A DNA stretch of 64,000 nt from Chalara sp. BL73 (GCA_918026815.1 CAKJVC010000061.1:558001-622000), one strand, 5' to 3'; counted from the first letter of the stretch, positions 21,267 to 32,373 are shown. Made by a program: numbers and translations. Notes: a model not told the origin generated them from the sequence alone.

Positions 21267-22449
21267 CTAGGAAAGAGACGACAACGCTAACTCCGGCCAA
21301 TGGCCCGTCATTTCAAACACTTTCTTCATTCCAGAAAAATCGCCTTCAAGGCTTCCCAAAGCCTCAGCGGGAAACAGCCAGAACCCAATAGCTGGTTTTA
21401 CGGCTTTCGCAAACTCTTCCGGACTTTCAACCGGTACTTTTCCTGCGTGCTTCAAAACTATTCTATGCCATTTCTGTTGGGCTTAGCCATTCTTCTTCTT
21501 CTTTTTTCAAAAATTTATTCGCTGTCTTAATATCACAGACTTGCTGGTCATATTTAGAAACTTCGTAAGTAAAAAGAACCCGTTCGTTAGTTTGTTGAGC
21601 TTGCCAAATTTCCCACTTCGCCAGTAGCTGGCGCCACAGCACGCGCATCCGCCGCGGATCCGAGCATGCCGTCAAAACGTATCTTAAGTCTGGCCCAACA
21701 GCTCTTGGGTCTTGTTTCAAGAAATTGAAAGTCGGCGTGATCGCTTTTACAGGCATCGAGTAGTTGAACCGAACTCCAACGCCTTGAAAATCATCCAGTG
21801 GTCCTATAATCGTGCGCCAAGAAGTAGATTCGGCTACCCAAATGATCTCCTGCAGCCGCCGCAAAGAATCAACGAAAGTGGCTTTTGCAAAAGGTTCGGA
21901 AATGTTCGTTAAAGAATGCAGAACTCCCATACTGTTTATGTCTAGAGCCAAATTGAGAAGTCCAACATCTTTTGGGTCATAAGCCTTGAGATCATAAAAG
22001 AAGTCGACAAACGTGTGCTCTAGTGGATATTTTGCTTTCAAGAACATGAAGTCGTATTCGGGATTGAAGTAGAGGGTTGACTTTATAGTTTTGTCTTCGG
22101 ACGTCTGGAAATAGCAAGGAATATGAATGCGGTGAAATCTGAGTGCTACTTGTCGTGACTCGCTATTTACACGTAATAGCTTGCTGTACAAATGACAGCC
22201 TTGTACAGTAGCAGTGTAGTTCCGACTGCTAATCAACTTGTCAAGCGCGTTGGTAGTCGAGTACAAAGATGCATTCTCGGAGCCCCACGGACGATCGACC
22301 TTGATTTCTAGCAAACGATGCTGCTCTATTGAGTATTGCCAAATGCGCAGTCGGAGCTCTGTCGAGAGAAATGGAAAGAAATGAAACAAAACATCTTCAC
22401 CGCCGCTGTAGGATGGGTTGATAATCTGCAGATGTTCTGAAGCAGCCAT
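21267..22449 (-). CDS. 2EXR-domain protein, 371 aa
   Basis: Exon 1 is 22449-21541 and exon 2 is 21473-21267. The 67-nt intron starts GTCTGT and ends CCCAACAG. Both exons are multiples of three (303 and 69 codons). The N-terminus has the family core FFPFLSTELRLRIWQYS. The C-terminus KPAIGFWLFPAEALGSLE and GHWPEL is typical of the same fungal family, which supports joining the exons even though the donor is not the usual GTAAGT. 2EXR proteins are abundant, fungal-specific and of unknown role. Without the intron the frame would stop after a Glu-rich run, which looks artificial. Confidence 0.75.
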
Positions 22450-22604
22450 TGAGCAACCATTGTATAAAAGTATATGAGAGAAATAGAGATGATTTCAAAG
22501 GATACGGCTCTCTACCTCACTAAATAATATGATACTAGTGAAATCGATGGACTTTGCGCGGGTATTCATGCTAACACATTATGGCTGTGCCTCCTGTCCC
22601 TGGG

Positions 22605-22629
22605 AGCCAGCTGGGGCTCTCAGCTGGCT
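22605..22629. repeat. Perfect 9-bp stem hairpin
   Basis: AGCCAGCTG and CAGCTGGCT flank a 7-base loop. It is GC-rich compared with its AT-rich surroundings. It could be a hairpin terminator-like or transposon-end relic. No second copy was seen nearby. Confidence 0.6.
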
Positions 22630-22838
22630 GGGCCTCGCCTAGCTTAGCTTACCCACTCAAAAATGATATAAATCTATTTTAAGCGATTGTAGCCTAATGA
22701 AATAAGTTTATGAATTCAGTTTCAGGATGCTACTTAGTCTATCAACACAACAATAAAACAAGTATAAAAATTATACACTTTATATAAATAGAGGATTGCT
22801 CTACAATTGTGTTGAACTTTAGGCTGCTAGCTTCATTT

Positions 22839-23069
22839 TCCAGCTGTATGGTTCTTTTTTGATTCTTAATTCTTATTCCCAAATGTCGGATTGGGTTTCC
22901 AACTGCATGATCTTGTCTTGGTTCCTAATTACGAATTAGCAGCCTATATGTCAAATTGCATGATTATTTTTCTTAGTTCCAATTCCCATTCCCAATTGCT
23001 ACACTAAACTTCCAACTGCATGATTCTTCCTTGTGCCTCAAATGCTGACTGCATTTCCAATTGCATAAC
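22839..23069. repeat. Degenerate tandem repeat, unit about 45-60 bp
   Basis: A core like TCCAACTGCATGAT recurs near 22839, 22897, 22950, 23010 and 23055, separated by T-rich stretches of related wording (TTCTTAGTTCC, TTGGTTCC). The copies are diverged and unequal in length. There is no coding sense. Confidence 0.4.
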
Positions 23070-23289
23070 CCTTTCCCAACCCCCTTTGCACTATCTCTTC
23101 CCATGTTCGATCTGCAAAATCGCTGAATATTATATCCTAGAAAGGCCGAATAGAACATGCATGGCTCATTGGCCTATGAAGGTAACATACTTATGCCTTC
23201 CGCTACAGAACAGTGAAGCTAAGTGGCTTGAAAGGAAGATAGATCAGATTGCTGATATGAATGGCTTTGAATTTTCGAAATGGGTGCAA

Positions 23290-24379
23290 GATGGCGATAG
23301 TCAGCTTCACAATTTCGTGGTGTTTCCTTGTTTGTAATGAGAATGATGAAAGGTGGTGTGAAGTTTCATTTTATTGCGCTTTTCCATGTCTTGTAGCAAT
23401 ATATTCTCCGGGAGAGAATAGGAAATTTGCTAGATCAATATCAGCACCAGTTGTATGTATCAACCGGGCGACTGCTTACAGATTCTGTTATAGATCGCAG
23501 CCACTACCCATGGTTCCTAGATCTGTACCAGGTGTCCATCCTAACTTGTGCTACCTCATGAGAGTAGAAGTCGTTTGTTATCAAGTTGTCTTGCATTGCT
23601 TGCACAATTCGTTGCGCCTCCCACCCTGCATCCCTGGTAGAGCTCAGCCCAGACTTTCTTTACTCTTCGAGCTTGCTATTCACGGCGCTTTTCGGTTGAT
23701 CCGAATCGTCAGGGTAGATCAGATATGCTTGGGTTGGTGTAATCATGGCTTCGAGTAGATATTATGCGCTTATTGGTCCTAAGATAAATCGTGGCAATAC
23801 GTTCGTTGCTGTCCTGTCGAGCAGTAGTGAAACATGCCACATACGTGTGGAGAAAATGAAAGGGATCTGGGTTCCCAGGCTCCGGTATCATCGTTCGTAT
23901 CCGTGATCCTAGGCTATCGGCACCGACCAAAGATCAAATCAATCCTTTAAACCATTTAAGAATTAGGTATCAGCAATGCTGTCTTGCTGCTGAAAACCCG
24001 AAATAGTCATGTCAAAGATGTACGTGACATGGTCCTTGGTAGTGTCGTATAAAGTACGATATAAGTGTCCTCTCATGATCTCGAAATCGGTGAAGTCCCA
24101 CGCTCGTCTTATTCACCGGAAAGAAGCCTCTCTGTCTCCTAGAGCTGTCTACAAACTGTGTCCTTGTCTCATCGACTGATTCAGAGTGGAACGGCTGTTT
24201 GAAGCCCGTACGCTTCATCACCTGGATCCCAGCCCCGCGCAGATCGATCTGCTGTCCAGTGGCCCGTAAGAACGAGAATCACTCTACAGCAATGACATTG
24301 TAACTCGGCTTCGAAGCCAGAAAGCGAGTGCAGGGCCGGCAATGCCGCCACCATAGATGAAGACTATCAGCGGTGCCAT
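23290..24379 (-). pseudogene. FAD-dependent monooxygenase, decayed
   Basis: The minus strand starts at the ATG at 24379 with the Rossmann motif GGGIAGPALAFWL. A later frame continues with ATGQQIDLRGAGIQVMKRTG after a TGA where the family has a codon following VIAVE. Next come NKTSVGLHRF, EIMRGHLYRTLYDTTKDHVT in another frame, GADSLGSRIRTMI near 23900, DPFHFLHTYVACFT, and GWEAQRIVQAMQ with VAQVRMDTWY near 23580. This order is that of PHBH-fold FAD monooxygenases of fungal secondary metabolism. Several frameshifts and stops break it, and the GDAxx FAD-ribityl motif is no longer readable. The plus-strand frame at 23261-23758 is a shadow of this gene. Confidence 0.75.
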
Positions 24380-25486
24380 GACGTGATGCCGTGAGGGCAC
24401 AATCAAGCATTTGGAAACTAACGGCGCTGGAGTTTGTTGGGGGAAAAGCAAGTCAAGAAAGCAAGATGAAAAACGGGAAAAACAAACGTCAAACGAAACG
24501 ACGAGGGGAGAAGAAAGAAGAAAAAAGAGAGATTGATCGGGATAAAGGATACTTTTATAACGAAAGCCTATGAACTTGGGAAATTCGATGATATTGACGT
24601 AGCCTTGATCGTTTGCAAGCACGTTCCACTGCGCAGCAAAGAATAACGGTACGTGAGACTACTCGTAGATGAGTAAAGTCCTGACTGCAGATTGCCTTCG
24701 AGATCGATTTAAAATATTCAGGCCTACAACATCCGGCGGCACTCATTGCCGTACCCCTCCCATGTATGCTCCGGGAATGCCGTGCTTGTCTTGATCTCTG
24801 AACCTAGTGTAACTATATATTTCGTCGAAAAGCTCCTTGAACTCGTTTCCGGGGCCACCTTGCAGTTTCTTCTTATCTTTACCTTCGCGCCGTGGTTTAA
24901 GTCGGGCTTCAAACTTATCTACTAGTTTTTTTTTTGCATGTTTTGGTGAGTGCTTAAGCAGCAGTGTCGAGTGTTACTTTACTAAATAGTACAGCACACT
25001 GTTAATATCATGTTTGCCGACAATCTCGCGGACTTTTTAATCTTAGCGTCACGGCACGCGCTGTGCATCTACGGGTACAGTGGGCAACGGTGGTATAATA
25101 CGAGAATCCAAAGTTAGGGAAGGAAGGAGGGCTCGAGAGGAGTGGGCTATATCCATGGGGAGCTCCCGAAGAGTATGTAGCGCATGCCTGGCATGGTCGT
25201 CACGCGGCTTACATGACATTAATTTTCCTTAAGTAGGAGCCTTGTACTCTACTTAAATGGTATTCTCTTTGGCACCCTTGTAACGAGCTGCTTTTGTACT
25301 ATGATACACCTATCTCTCTCGTCAACCTAATGTCTTATTAAACTTACTTGGCATCGGTAACTTCGCATTGTTACAGAGCGTTTATCATGCGGCTCAAAGT
25401 CTTGGCGCGTATTCTGCCGGCGTCTCCTTCTAGACATCAAATATCGACCTCTACCCCACCTCTGCATCATTGATGTCCGTGTCGCT
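24380..25486. other. Intergenic, nothing recognised
   Basis: Purine-rich stretch at 24440-24540 and short frames on both strands only. Includes the promoter of the gene at 25487. Confidence 0.4.
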
Positions 25487-27229
25487 ATGAATAATCCAGT
25501 TCCACAGCCTGCCGACGCCTTAGACGCCCCAGACGACTCCACATTTGTATCGGAGGCGGAGACTACTGGCAGCTGGGACAGCGACAGTGAAGCTCCAAAT
25601 GAAGACAGTGATGGGAGTGAGATGGACTCGCTTGCAGATGAGGAATATTGGGAAGAAGACATCGCTGCAAATGCATGGCTGGCCAGATACCCAGGCGGGA
25701 CCCCTCTCCTGTATCCGCAGCTCTTCATGGTCAAGCCTCGTGGAGGGAAGATAGTGACCCCGTCTCGCCATTCAAATAGAACCCACTCTCTCCTTCACCT
25801 ACCTTCCGAGATCCGGAATCGGATATACAGACACTATTTTGATAGAGATGAGGAGGTAAAGCGTCCCGAGGAAGGATATGCTCCGTTCCGAGATCGTGAA
25901 GGCAAGGAAATGCAAAGAATCCGCCTCAGCAGTGAGAACGTAGAGCTCAAGTTTTGGTTGTCGACCGCGTTGTTGCAAGCTTCGCGTCAGTTGCGGTTTG
26001 AGTCAATGTTCATCCTCTTCAGAAACCGCGTAATCACCGTAGAGTGGCTCCCTGTCATCTCGCGATTTGTCGATTTCCTGGGGAAGGAAGGCTGTGCGAT
26101 GGTGTGTTACTTGGATATATGGGACACCCTGAACCTCCAAGGGAACAACAGCGCCAGATACCGAGACGTTATTACCAGTATCATGCATTTCACTCGTCTT
26201 CAGCATCTTCGTATTGTTCTTTCCTGGGGTACCCGTCATTCCGAGTTATGGGGCAATCGCATTCACTCATGGTTCGATGCAAATGAATGGACACATAACG
26301 GAGCTCTCACGAAACATGCAGTCCCCAAAATGCGATCTGAAGACATAGAGAGGCATTGGCCAGAGTATGAAGCCCTCAAGAATCTGAAGGCTCAGAAGTT
26401 CACTCTTGCCGTGGAAACCATCGGGGTCAACAGATATCTCGAGTTTGACAGAAACTATGGGGCCTATCCCGAGATTTCCAAGTCGATGCAATCTCACCCT
26501 ATGCCAACGCAGTCAACACTATCACTAGCGCCGGTCGCCACCTCCATCTCACCGCAAGTCCCCGAAGCATTCGAAGCCATTGAAATCCAACCCCGTAACT
26601 GCACCTTCACTCCCAGCGCGGAGTTCGGTGACGAGGACTCCGACAGCCCCACATGGCAAGACACCGACACTCTTGCCAACAAGACCATTCCGCTCTACAA
26701 CTTCTTCCGTAAGTACTTCCACAACAACATCCCCCTCCGCCCTCCGCGAGGAGGAGTGCTAGGGGTCAACTTTGTTGCCTTTCCAACCGCGCGGAAGTCC
26801 ACCGGGAGTATTATGCGGGACTGCGCCTTCTGCTACCTGAGAGAGCGTCACTGTGGGTATCACGCGGTGCCGGATCAACCGCCATTTGCACCCAGGCGCC
26901 AAGAAGATGATACTGGGGAGGAGGATGTGAAAACATTAGAGACACGATTCGAGGATCTGTCATATGTGGATATGCGGGAAGCGTGTCGAGATATTGCCCA
27001 GCGGATTGAGGATGCCGACAAGCCTGAACTGTTCAATGCTTTCACGATTTTCAACTACTTAGGTTGGTTCGAAGTGCCGAACAGCGAACTCCTAGCCCAG
27101 CTTGACGCTGCAGTTGACGTTGGTTGGATGGGCAAGAGGGTGGACAAGCACGAAGTGCCACCGTGGGATGTGCTGTACCGCGAGGTTTATTCTCGTCATG
27201 CCTTCCATGGGAAGGGAAGGAGTAGCTGA
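25487..27229 (+). CDS. Hypothetical protein with 2EXR/F-box-like core, 580 aa, single exon
   Basis: An uninterrupted frame of 581 codons. Residues 1-65 are acidic and Ser-rich, probably disordered. Near residue 105 the string LLHLPSEIRNRIYRHYF is the LPxEIRxxIY core found in fungal F-box-like, DUF7730 and 2EXR proteins. A hydrophobic helical region follows (VEWLPVISRFVDFLGKEG, then LRIVLSWGTRHSELWGNR). Residues about 455-470 have a Cys/His cluster (CAFCYLRERHCGYH) that could bind a metal. The C-terminus is Gly/Arg/Ser. Neighbouring genes give no functional clue. Likely intracellular; role unknown. Confidence 0.85.
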   Translation: MNNPVPQPADALDAPDDSTFVSEAETTGSWDSDSEAPNEDSDGSEMDSLADEEYWEEDIAANAWLARYPGGTPLLYPQLFMVKPRGGKIVTPSRHSNRTHSLLHLPSEIRNRIYRHYFDRDEEVKRPEEGYAPFRDREGKEMQRIRLSSENVELKFWLSTALLQASRQLRFESMFILFRNRVITVEWLPVISRFVDFLGKEGCAMVCYLDIWDTLNLQGNNSARYRDVITSIMHFTRLQHLRIVLSWGTRHSELWGNRIHSWFDANEWTHNGALTKHAVPKMRSEDIERHWPEYEALKNLKAQKFTLAVETIGVNRYLEFDRNYGAYPEISKSMQSHPMPTQSTLSLAPVATSISPQVPEAFEAIEIQPRNCTFTPSAEFGDEDSDSPTWQDTDTLANKTIPLYNFFRKYFHNNIPLRPPRGGVLGVNFVAFPTARKSTGSIMRDCAFCYLRERHCGYHAVPDQPPFAPRRQEDDTGEEDVKTLETRFEDLSYVDMREACRDIAQRIEDADKPELFNAFTIFNYLGWFEVPNSELLAQLDAAVDVGWMGKRVDKHEVPPWDVLYREVYSRHAFHGKGRSS

Positions 27230-27790
27230 AACGATAAATACAGGTGTTTAGAGTGGCTGGCTGACGTGTAAATCATCTTGAGTGTTAGAGTGCGGAGGGA
27301 GATCCGTGAGCTCTCGTTTCTCAAGTTATCTGAATCGCGAACTTGAAATTCGGAAATTGGACATTGGAAACGGGTTGAACTCCACTTTTACACAGCGTTT
27401 CTGTTAACAAAAGGGAGCATAACTTGCATATCTGACTTATGCTGCCTGCCTGATACGAAACTAGGCGGAAGAACTGCTTATTGCCCTTTTCTATTAGGGA
27501 TAAGTAGTTGCTGTGCTGCCACTATTGAAGAGCCTGTTTTGACTTGGTGCTAGAAAACCTAACTACGAGAAACGGCTACGAAGATATTGATTAGAAGTTG
27601 ATCATAGAAAGAGGCGGAAAGACATGAAAAATAGGTTCTCCGAGAGCTGTTAAGAACAAAGGGACTATATTGAAGGTAGAACAAAGAAAATTCAAACCCA
27701 AGGCATTGGGCACGACAACATCAAGAGCGAGCCAGAGCCTCGCCAAACCACCAACTAAATCTCAGACTGGTAGAGTCTCCTAGCCATGCA
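27230..27790. other. Convergent intergenic region
   Basis: 3' flanks of the plus-strand gene ending at 27229 and the minus-strand VOC gene ending at 27791. Nothing else seen. Confidence 0.5.
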
Positions 27791-28474
27791 CTAAGAAGTC
27801 TTGAACTCATAAATCCCAAATCGGTTCCCCGCAACATCCTTGATGTACATGAACCAGCCCATATCTCCCTCGGGCATCTTTTCACTAACAGACTCGCCAC
27901 CGAGATCCTTAACCTTCTTCGCCGTCTGATCACAAATCAGCATGGAAAGTCTCACACTCTAGTATCCCAGAACAAAAGTTAACGAAAGATCAGACTGACC
28001 TCCTCAATACTCTTCACGAAGTGGTAGACAGTGACACCCATCCCGTTATTCAATTCGCCTTTCTTGCAATCGGGTTCAACTTGAACGATACCTCCGCTCA
28101 GACCTGTGTACATAGAGTTAGCAACTCATCAAGAACAGCTACAGAGCACTTCGTAAAAGAAGGGAATTAAAGTTGGTTCAACTCACCAGCAGAGCCGCTG
28201 CTTCCGGCATACGAAAACATGGCGATTCTCTCCTCGGGATATTTCTCTGTGCTGGGTTTCCAGTTCCAAGTCGGGAAGAGACCTTCGTAGAACTTCTAAA
28301 GGGGAGAATATTAGCACGATTTCAAACAGAAAGAGGCCGAAGAGGAGAACTGGGTGGGCACGACAAAGGATGAGATCGAGTATACACCTTGCAAGCAGCA
28401 ACATCTACAGCAGGAATCTCGATCCAGCAGGGACTGCCCACGGGGGGAGGAGTCCAGCTCTGAGCTTCTGACAT
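27791..28474 (-). CDS. VOC/glyoxalase-fold protein, 144 aa, four exons
   Basis: Built by hand: exons 28474-28388, 28295-28187, 28103-28000 and 27925-27791 give 87, 109, 104 and 135 nt, exactly 145 codons. Donors are GTGTAT, GTGAGT and GTCAGT; acceptors are TTTAG, CACAG and ATCAG. The protein reads as one compact VOC fold: GSPCWIEIPAVDVAACKKFY (first beta-alpha-beta, metal-site strand), then FPTWNW, ERIAMFSY, GGIVQVE, TVYHFVKSIEE, GWFMYIKDVAGNRFGIYEF. The closing DVAGNRFGIYEF is a hallmark of glyoxalase/bleomycin-resistance-like proteins. Activity (lyase, dioxygenase or binding only) cannot be told from sequence. No single exon is long enough to look like a gene alone. Confidence 0.85.
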
Positions 28475-28915
28475 TGTGGACTGGAAGAGTTGAGTAACTT
28501 GAATTATAATGAAGCAATTGATGAAAATGAGTTGATCTTGGGGATTATTGGGGCGAAAGATGATAAAACATTTCGCCTCAGAATTGAGAATGACGGCTCA
28601 ACCGCTAACCCCATTCCTACTCCGCAACCCCAAAATAAGGGCTAGAACATGGTCCCACGGCCAACACTGGCTTGATATTTGAAACCAGGTGCGGGGTCGA
28701 GCAAGGAGACAAGTGGGCAACGCAAAATACCGTCGCGACACTGCTCGCGATGCAGTTAACACGAGAATGGCGCGTCAATGTGTGACCATGGAGGGAGGGT
28801 TTAATTGGTGACACTTTGAGTGTAGGTTTCGGAATACGCTTGGCAAGCACGGAGTTCGGAGAAGAACTCCGACCAAGGGGGCATTGTGGATGGGGAGAAA
28901 GTGCTTGCACTATTC
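28475..28915. other. Intergenic, no gene supported
   Basis: Promoter side of the VOC gene. A 97-codon minus-strand frame here (28617-28910) has Pro/Ser/Cys-rich, non-protein-like composition and I do not support it. Confidence 0.4.
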
Positions 28916-29079
28916 TTATTATTATTCCTTTTTAACGTGCTGTATCAGTCGAGGACTATGTAGCACGACTAGCGCCTAGGCGCTAGCGTTCCTATCTAGT
29001 TTATGTACAGGCAATGGTGGTAGTTAATGTATTCCAGTGAATGTTGAGGGTCTAGCCCTGATTGTAGCAAATAGCAAAA
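28916..29079 (-). mobile_element. 5'-truncated LINE: only the 3' end remains
   Basis: This segment repeats with few changes the 3' untranslated end of the LINE at 56940-57108, from the TTATTATTATTCC tail (minus-strand 3' end) through CTAGCGCCTAGGCGCTAGCG to TAGCCCTGATTGTAGC. Only about 165 bp is present, so it is a heavily 5'-truncated insertion of the same Tad1-like family, about 28 kb from the longer copy. Confidence 0.85.
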
Positions 29080-29252
29080 TGTCACGTCCCGTGCTCTCAA
29101 GCATACGTGACCCACATTAGCCGAGCTCTTTGAGCGCCGCATGTATATATAGCCTGCTTTTTTCGAGGTTTTTTCCTTTCCCCAGCTTTAAATTCTCGTA
29201 TAATACCACTGTTGCTTTTTATATTTATAAATTTACAACGCGTGTCGTGACA
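29080..29252 (+). repeat. LTR-like sequence, 173 bp
   Basis: It starts TGTCACG and ends CGTGACA, a perfect 7-bp inverted terminal pair. Inside is a TATATATA box near 29143. AT-rich, strongly mutated-looking DNA follows to about 29345, like the leader after the LTRs at 46280 and 46797. The 5-bp flanks do not match, so it is probably one LTR with a scrap of internal sequence rather than a clean solo LTR. It abuts the truncated LINE end. Confidence 0.5.
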
Positions 29253-29361
29253 TTATTTAAAGCTTTTTTTAATTAACAGCCTAAAAAAACTTAATATTTT
29301 TCTGAAAAAACTCGAATATTTATTTTTTACAAAAATTAAATATTTACTTTAAAATAAATAG

Positions 29362-30015
29362 CTATAGTTGATCACTCTCATTCTTTGTTACCGTCTCAAG
29401 AATTATCTTATCAAGATTCTCGATAAAGGCATCCTCCTGAACCCTCAACCCCTTTGTAATCCGAGCAAACATAGCATATAGACCCAAGACTATGTAAACC
29501 TCTACTACTTCATCGTCCGTCATCAACTTCTTTGCCCACAGTACAGTATCTTCCTTGTTTGTATATGTCGCGATAGACTCGTCTACTAAGGTAATAAGGC
29601 ATTGTTGGCGCTCTGACCAAATCCCCATTTCGAAGAGTTCTTTGGATTTTAGACCTTTACGTAGGGCTTCAATCTTCTGATCGCCTAAATCATGTGCTCT
29701 CGCTACTGGCTCGTTGATAGAAGCCATATATTCGGCGTCAACGGTTCCGGCCAGGCGTAGAACAATGAGTTGATAGTCATGAATTCGGGTTGTGCGTGTC
29801 TTGCCGTTAATTACTGCAAGTAAAGTACCCATGACTGGTGGGAATAGGCCTTTCGACCTTGCTAGTAGAGCGAATATGTTGCGTTGGAAAGGGAACTGTC
29901 TCAATGCTGCGGCATTTGTTTCATGAATGGTATCCGGGTTATGGATATCGATTCCGTCAATGAGAGCCCCGAGATGGGTAGATATCCCAGGCGCCGGGTT
30001 TGTGACTTTAGACAT
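29362..30015 (-). CDS. Carboxymuconolactone decarboxylase-family protein, 217 aa
   Basis: The start at 30015 is the first ATG with sense (MSKVTNPAPG), and the frame is intact to 29362. The family pattern is readable: FQRNIFALLARSKGLFPPVMG, DYQLIVLRLAG, NEPVARAHDLGDQKIEALR, ERQQCLITLVDESIATYTN and VEVYIVLGLYAMFARITKGL. The AhpD-type CxxC redox pair is absent, so this belongs to the fungal branch that is often near secondary-metabolite genes and may be a lyase, isomerase or accessory factor. It is transcribed divergently from the prenyltransferase gene across a repeat-bearing promoter. Likely cytosolic. Confidence 0.85.
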   Translation of the reverse strand: MSKVTNPAPGISTHLGALIDGIDIHNPDTIHETNAAALRQFPFQRNIFALLARSKGLFPPVMGTLLAVINGKTRTTRIHDYQLIVLRLAGTVDAEYMASINEPVARAHDLGDQKIEALRKGLKSKELFEMGIWSERQQCLITLVDESIATYTNKEDTVLWAKKLMTDDEVVEVYIVLGLYAMFARITKGLRVQEDAFIENLDKIILETVTKNESDQL

Positions 30016-30168
30016 GATGATAGATCTTAACAGGAGGCAATAGAAATGCAGGGAAGACTGCAATGTAGAGGTTTCTAGATTGATTTGTGAATCGTAGGGT
30101 AGCCAAGTAGCTTTTAAAATAATTGTACAGAGCTCCTTGTTTCAGCTACAATATTTACAAATCGGACT

Positions 30169-30564
30169 TAGCTCTACCGCCAAACCTAATCCTACTAATC
30201 AAGAAACATCCGTAAATGATAGAGCAGATTTTCAAGATGTAACGACTTTAATTTGAGTTTATACGGCGCTAATCGTGGGCGGTAAAGCTAAGATAAGACC
30301 CTTTGGGTAAACGCCATATTATCTAATAGATTTCGTTACACATCCTTGTTAAGCATTTTCTAGATAGCCATTCTGCAATGTAAGATTTATTAGCTTTACC
30401 GCTCAAAACCAGCGAAATGCAATGCAAAGAAGGTTTGCGATAGCCAATAATAGTTTAGCTGCTCACTATACTACAAGATCTACACAAAATCAATGTCCCG
30501 AGACTTTGCAGTAAAATCAGCTATACCAGCCAAGCTGCAATGTAACCCTTATTAGCTTTACCGC
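30169..30564. promoter_or_regulatory. Divergent promoter with four copies of a 12-bp motif
   Basis: Between the minus-strand decarboxylase-family gene and the plus-strand prenyltransferase gene, TAGCTTTACCGC occurs exactly at 30391-30402 and 30553-30564, inverted at 30279-30290, and with one mismatch (TAGCTCTACCGC) at 30169-30180. The two direct copies sit in a longer imperfect direct repeat of about 62 bp (30374-30435 and 30536-30597). Repeated motifs like this in a shared promoter suggest binding sites for a pathway regulator. The nearby Zn2Cys6 protein is an obvious but unproven candidate. Confidence 0.6.
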
Positions 30565-30893
30565 TGAAAATCAGCGATATGCAATGCAAGGAAGTTTTAA
30601 TCAAAGGAATTGCTACACGAGGGACGCTGCCATGTGCTAATCTAGCTCGGTGAGCGGCTGTAGTTCTAGGATAAGCATTTGCCAAAACTTCTCGGTTAGG
30701 TAAACTTTACGGCGAAGAGGGTATTACTTTTTGATTTGGCTCTTGGTTGATGATGCGTTTCCTTGCATATCAATTTTAAAACTGTTTTAATATTGAAGGT
30801 ACAACCACTATCACCAGGCGACTTTAAATTTTCAAAACCTAGAGAGCCGATACCTTGTTTTCAGAGCAGTCGGGATCATTCGAATCAACCACT

Positions 30894-32373
30894 ATGGCTA
30901 TCTTTACAGGCGATTCACAAACCCTCACCAGACAGGAATCACTTCAAATCTCCCGGGAATATAGCCTTGACCCAGAGACGACGAAGCTCGATGGAGGCGA
31001 CCTTGCTAGTCCATTGTATGCCTGTCTCACTCGCGAGCTCATATTCGAGAATGAAGACCAGAGACACTGGTGGTCAATTATTGCACCAACAATCCAGGTT
31101 CTTCTAGTAAAGTTTCAGCACAACCGCACGCAACAACACCAATATCTAATGCTGATCTACCGCTACGTGGTTCCAGTTCTCGGACCAAGGCCATCTCCAG
31201 TAACGGGGCCTCAATATAAATCTTTCATGACAGACGACTTTAGTCCCTTTGAGCCAGGCATCAATTTCCATAGCGGTAGAGCCACTGTAAGGCTTGGGCT
31301 TGAACCTGTTGGTTCGTTAGCGGGTACAGAAGAAGACCCGTTCAACCAGTCTACCGTGCAGAAGTTTATGCGCAGCATGGAAGAATTTGCCGACGGAAAA
31401 CACCTGCTATGGTGGAGACACTTTTCAAAGGAGCTTCACGTTGCTCCGGAAAATGCTTGATCCATCCGTCAAAAGCTCACGTCAGACGATCCGTTGTCTC
31501 AGAACCTGTTCGCTTTTGATTTTGGGCATACAGAGGGATCTCTGAAAGCATACTTTTTTCAACTCTTGAAGTCTTTGGAGACAGGAAAATCAGAGGGGAG
31601 ATTGATATTTGACGCCGTACTAAAGCTACACAGCGAAGATTTCTCGATCGCGCCTGCATTAGCCTTAGTTGAGGCGTACGTAGCCTCATGCCCTCCAGAG
31701 TCAAATATAAGGGTTGAGGCTCTATCCTTTGATTGCTGCAACCCCAGCGACTCCCGCATCAAGGTTTATATACGCTCTCCATACACGTCACTCAAAAGGA
31801 TGAGTGAAGTCTATACACTTGGGGGACGACTCACTGATTCAACCACACGTGAGGGTCTCAAATCATTAACGGAACTGTGGCCGCTGATTCTTAACGTTGG
31901 CAAGTCCCACTCGGAGGATGACGAGTTGCCGATAGAAACGCATCGCACAGCTAGGCTGTTCTACAATTTTGAGATTCGGCCAGGGTTGTGCTATCCTGAG
32001 CCCAAAGTCTACATCCCGGTAAAGCACTACGGGAAAAGCGATATCGCCGTCGCTCAAGGCCTTAGTACCTTTTTCCGGCAGCAGGAGTGGATTGAGTTCC
32101 CTAATTCCTATACTGATAACCTTCGAGCGATGTTGTACGTACGATCCTATTTGCGCAGATCCCAGTACTACATACTGGCAATGTTTCTGTCTCATCTCAT
32201 GTCCAATAATAGTTGCCTGCTAATCTGTCTGACGCAGTCCACATCACAACCTTGACGCGAAGACTGGCACCCAAGGTTGGGTTTCATTTGGGTTCAAAAA
32301 GAATAAAGGCCCCTACATGACGGTGTATTATAGCCCTAAGGTGTATTCAACGGACTCTGGTTCTTGTCCATAA
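30894..32373 (+). pseudogene. DMATS-type aromatic prenyltransferase, one in-frame stop
   Basis: Exon 1 is 30894-32164 and exon 2 is 32238-32373. The 73-nt intron starts GTACTA, has a CTAAT-like branch site and ends GACGCAG; lengths sum to 469 codons. Family landmarks are HWWSIIAPTIQVLL, RYVVPVLGPRP, FEPGINF, SQNLFAFDF, LKAYFFQLL, KVYIPVKHYGKSD and the C-terminal GWVSFGF with KGPYMTVYYSP. DMATS enzymes attach dimethylallyl groups to indole or other aromatic rings. The only defect I see is TGA at codon 189 (31458-31460), between VAPENA and SIRQKL, likely from TGG or CGA. Either the gene died recently, the codon is a sequence error, or it is read through. The length is normal for the family. Confidence 0.8.

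Noticed and set aside
23261..23758. 165-codon plus-strand frame
   Set aside because: Antisense to the FAD monooxygenase pseudogene, whose family motifs are readable on the minus strand.
31458..31460. An intron removing the stop in the prenyltransferase
   Set aside because: The only bracketing GT-AG pair gives about 36 nt, too short and not supported by the family alignment.
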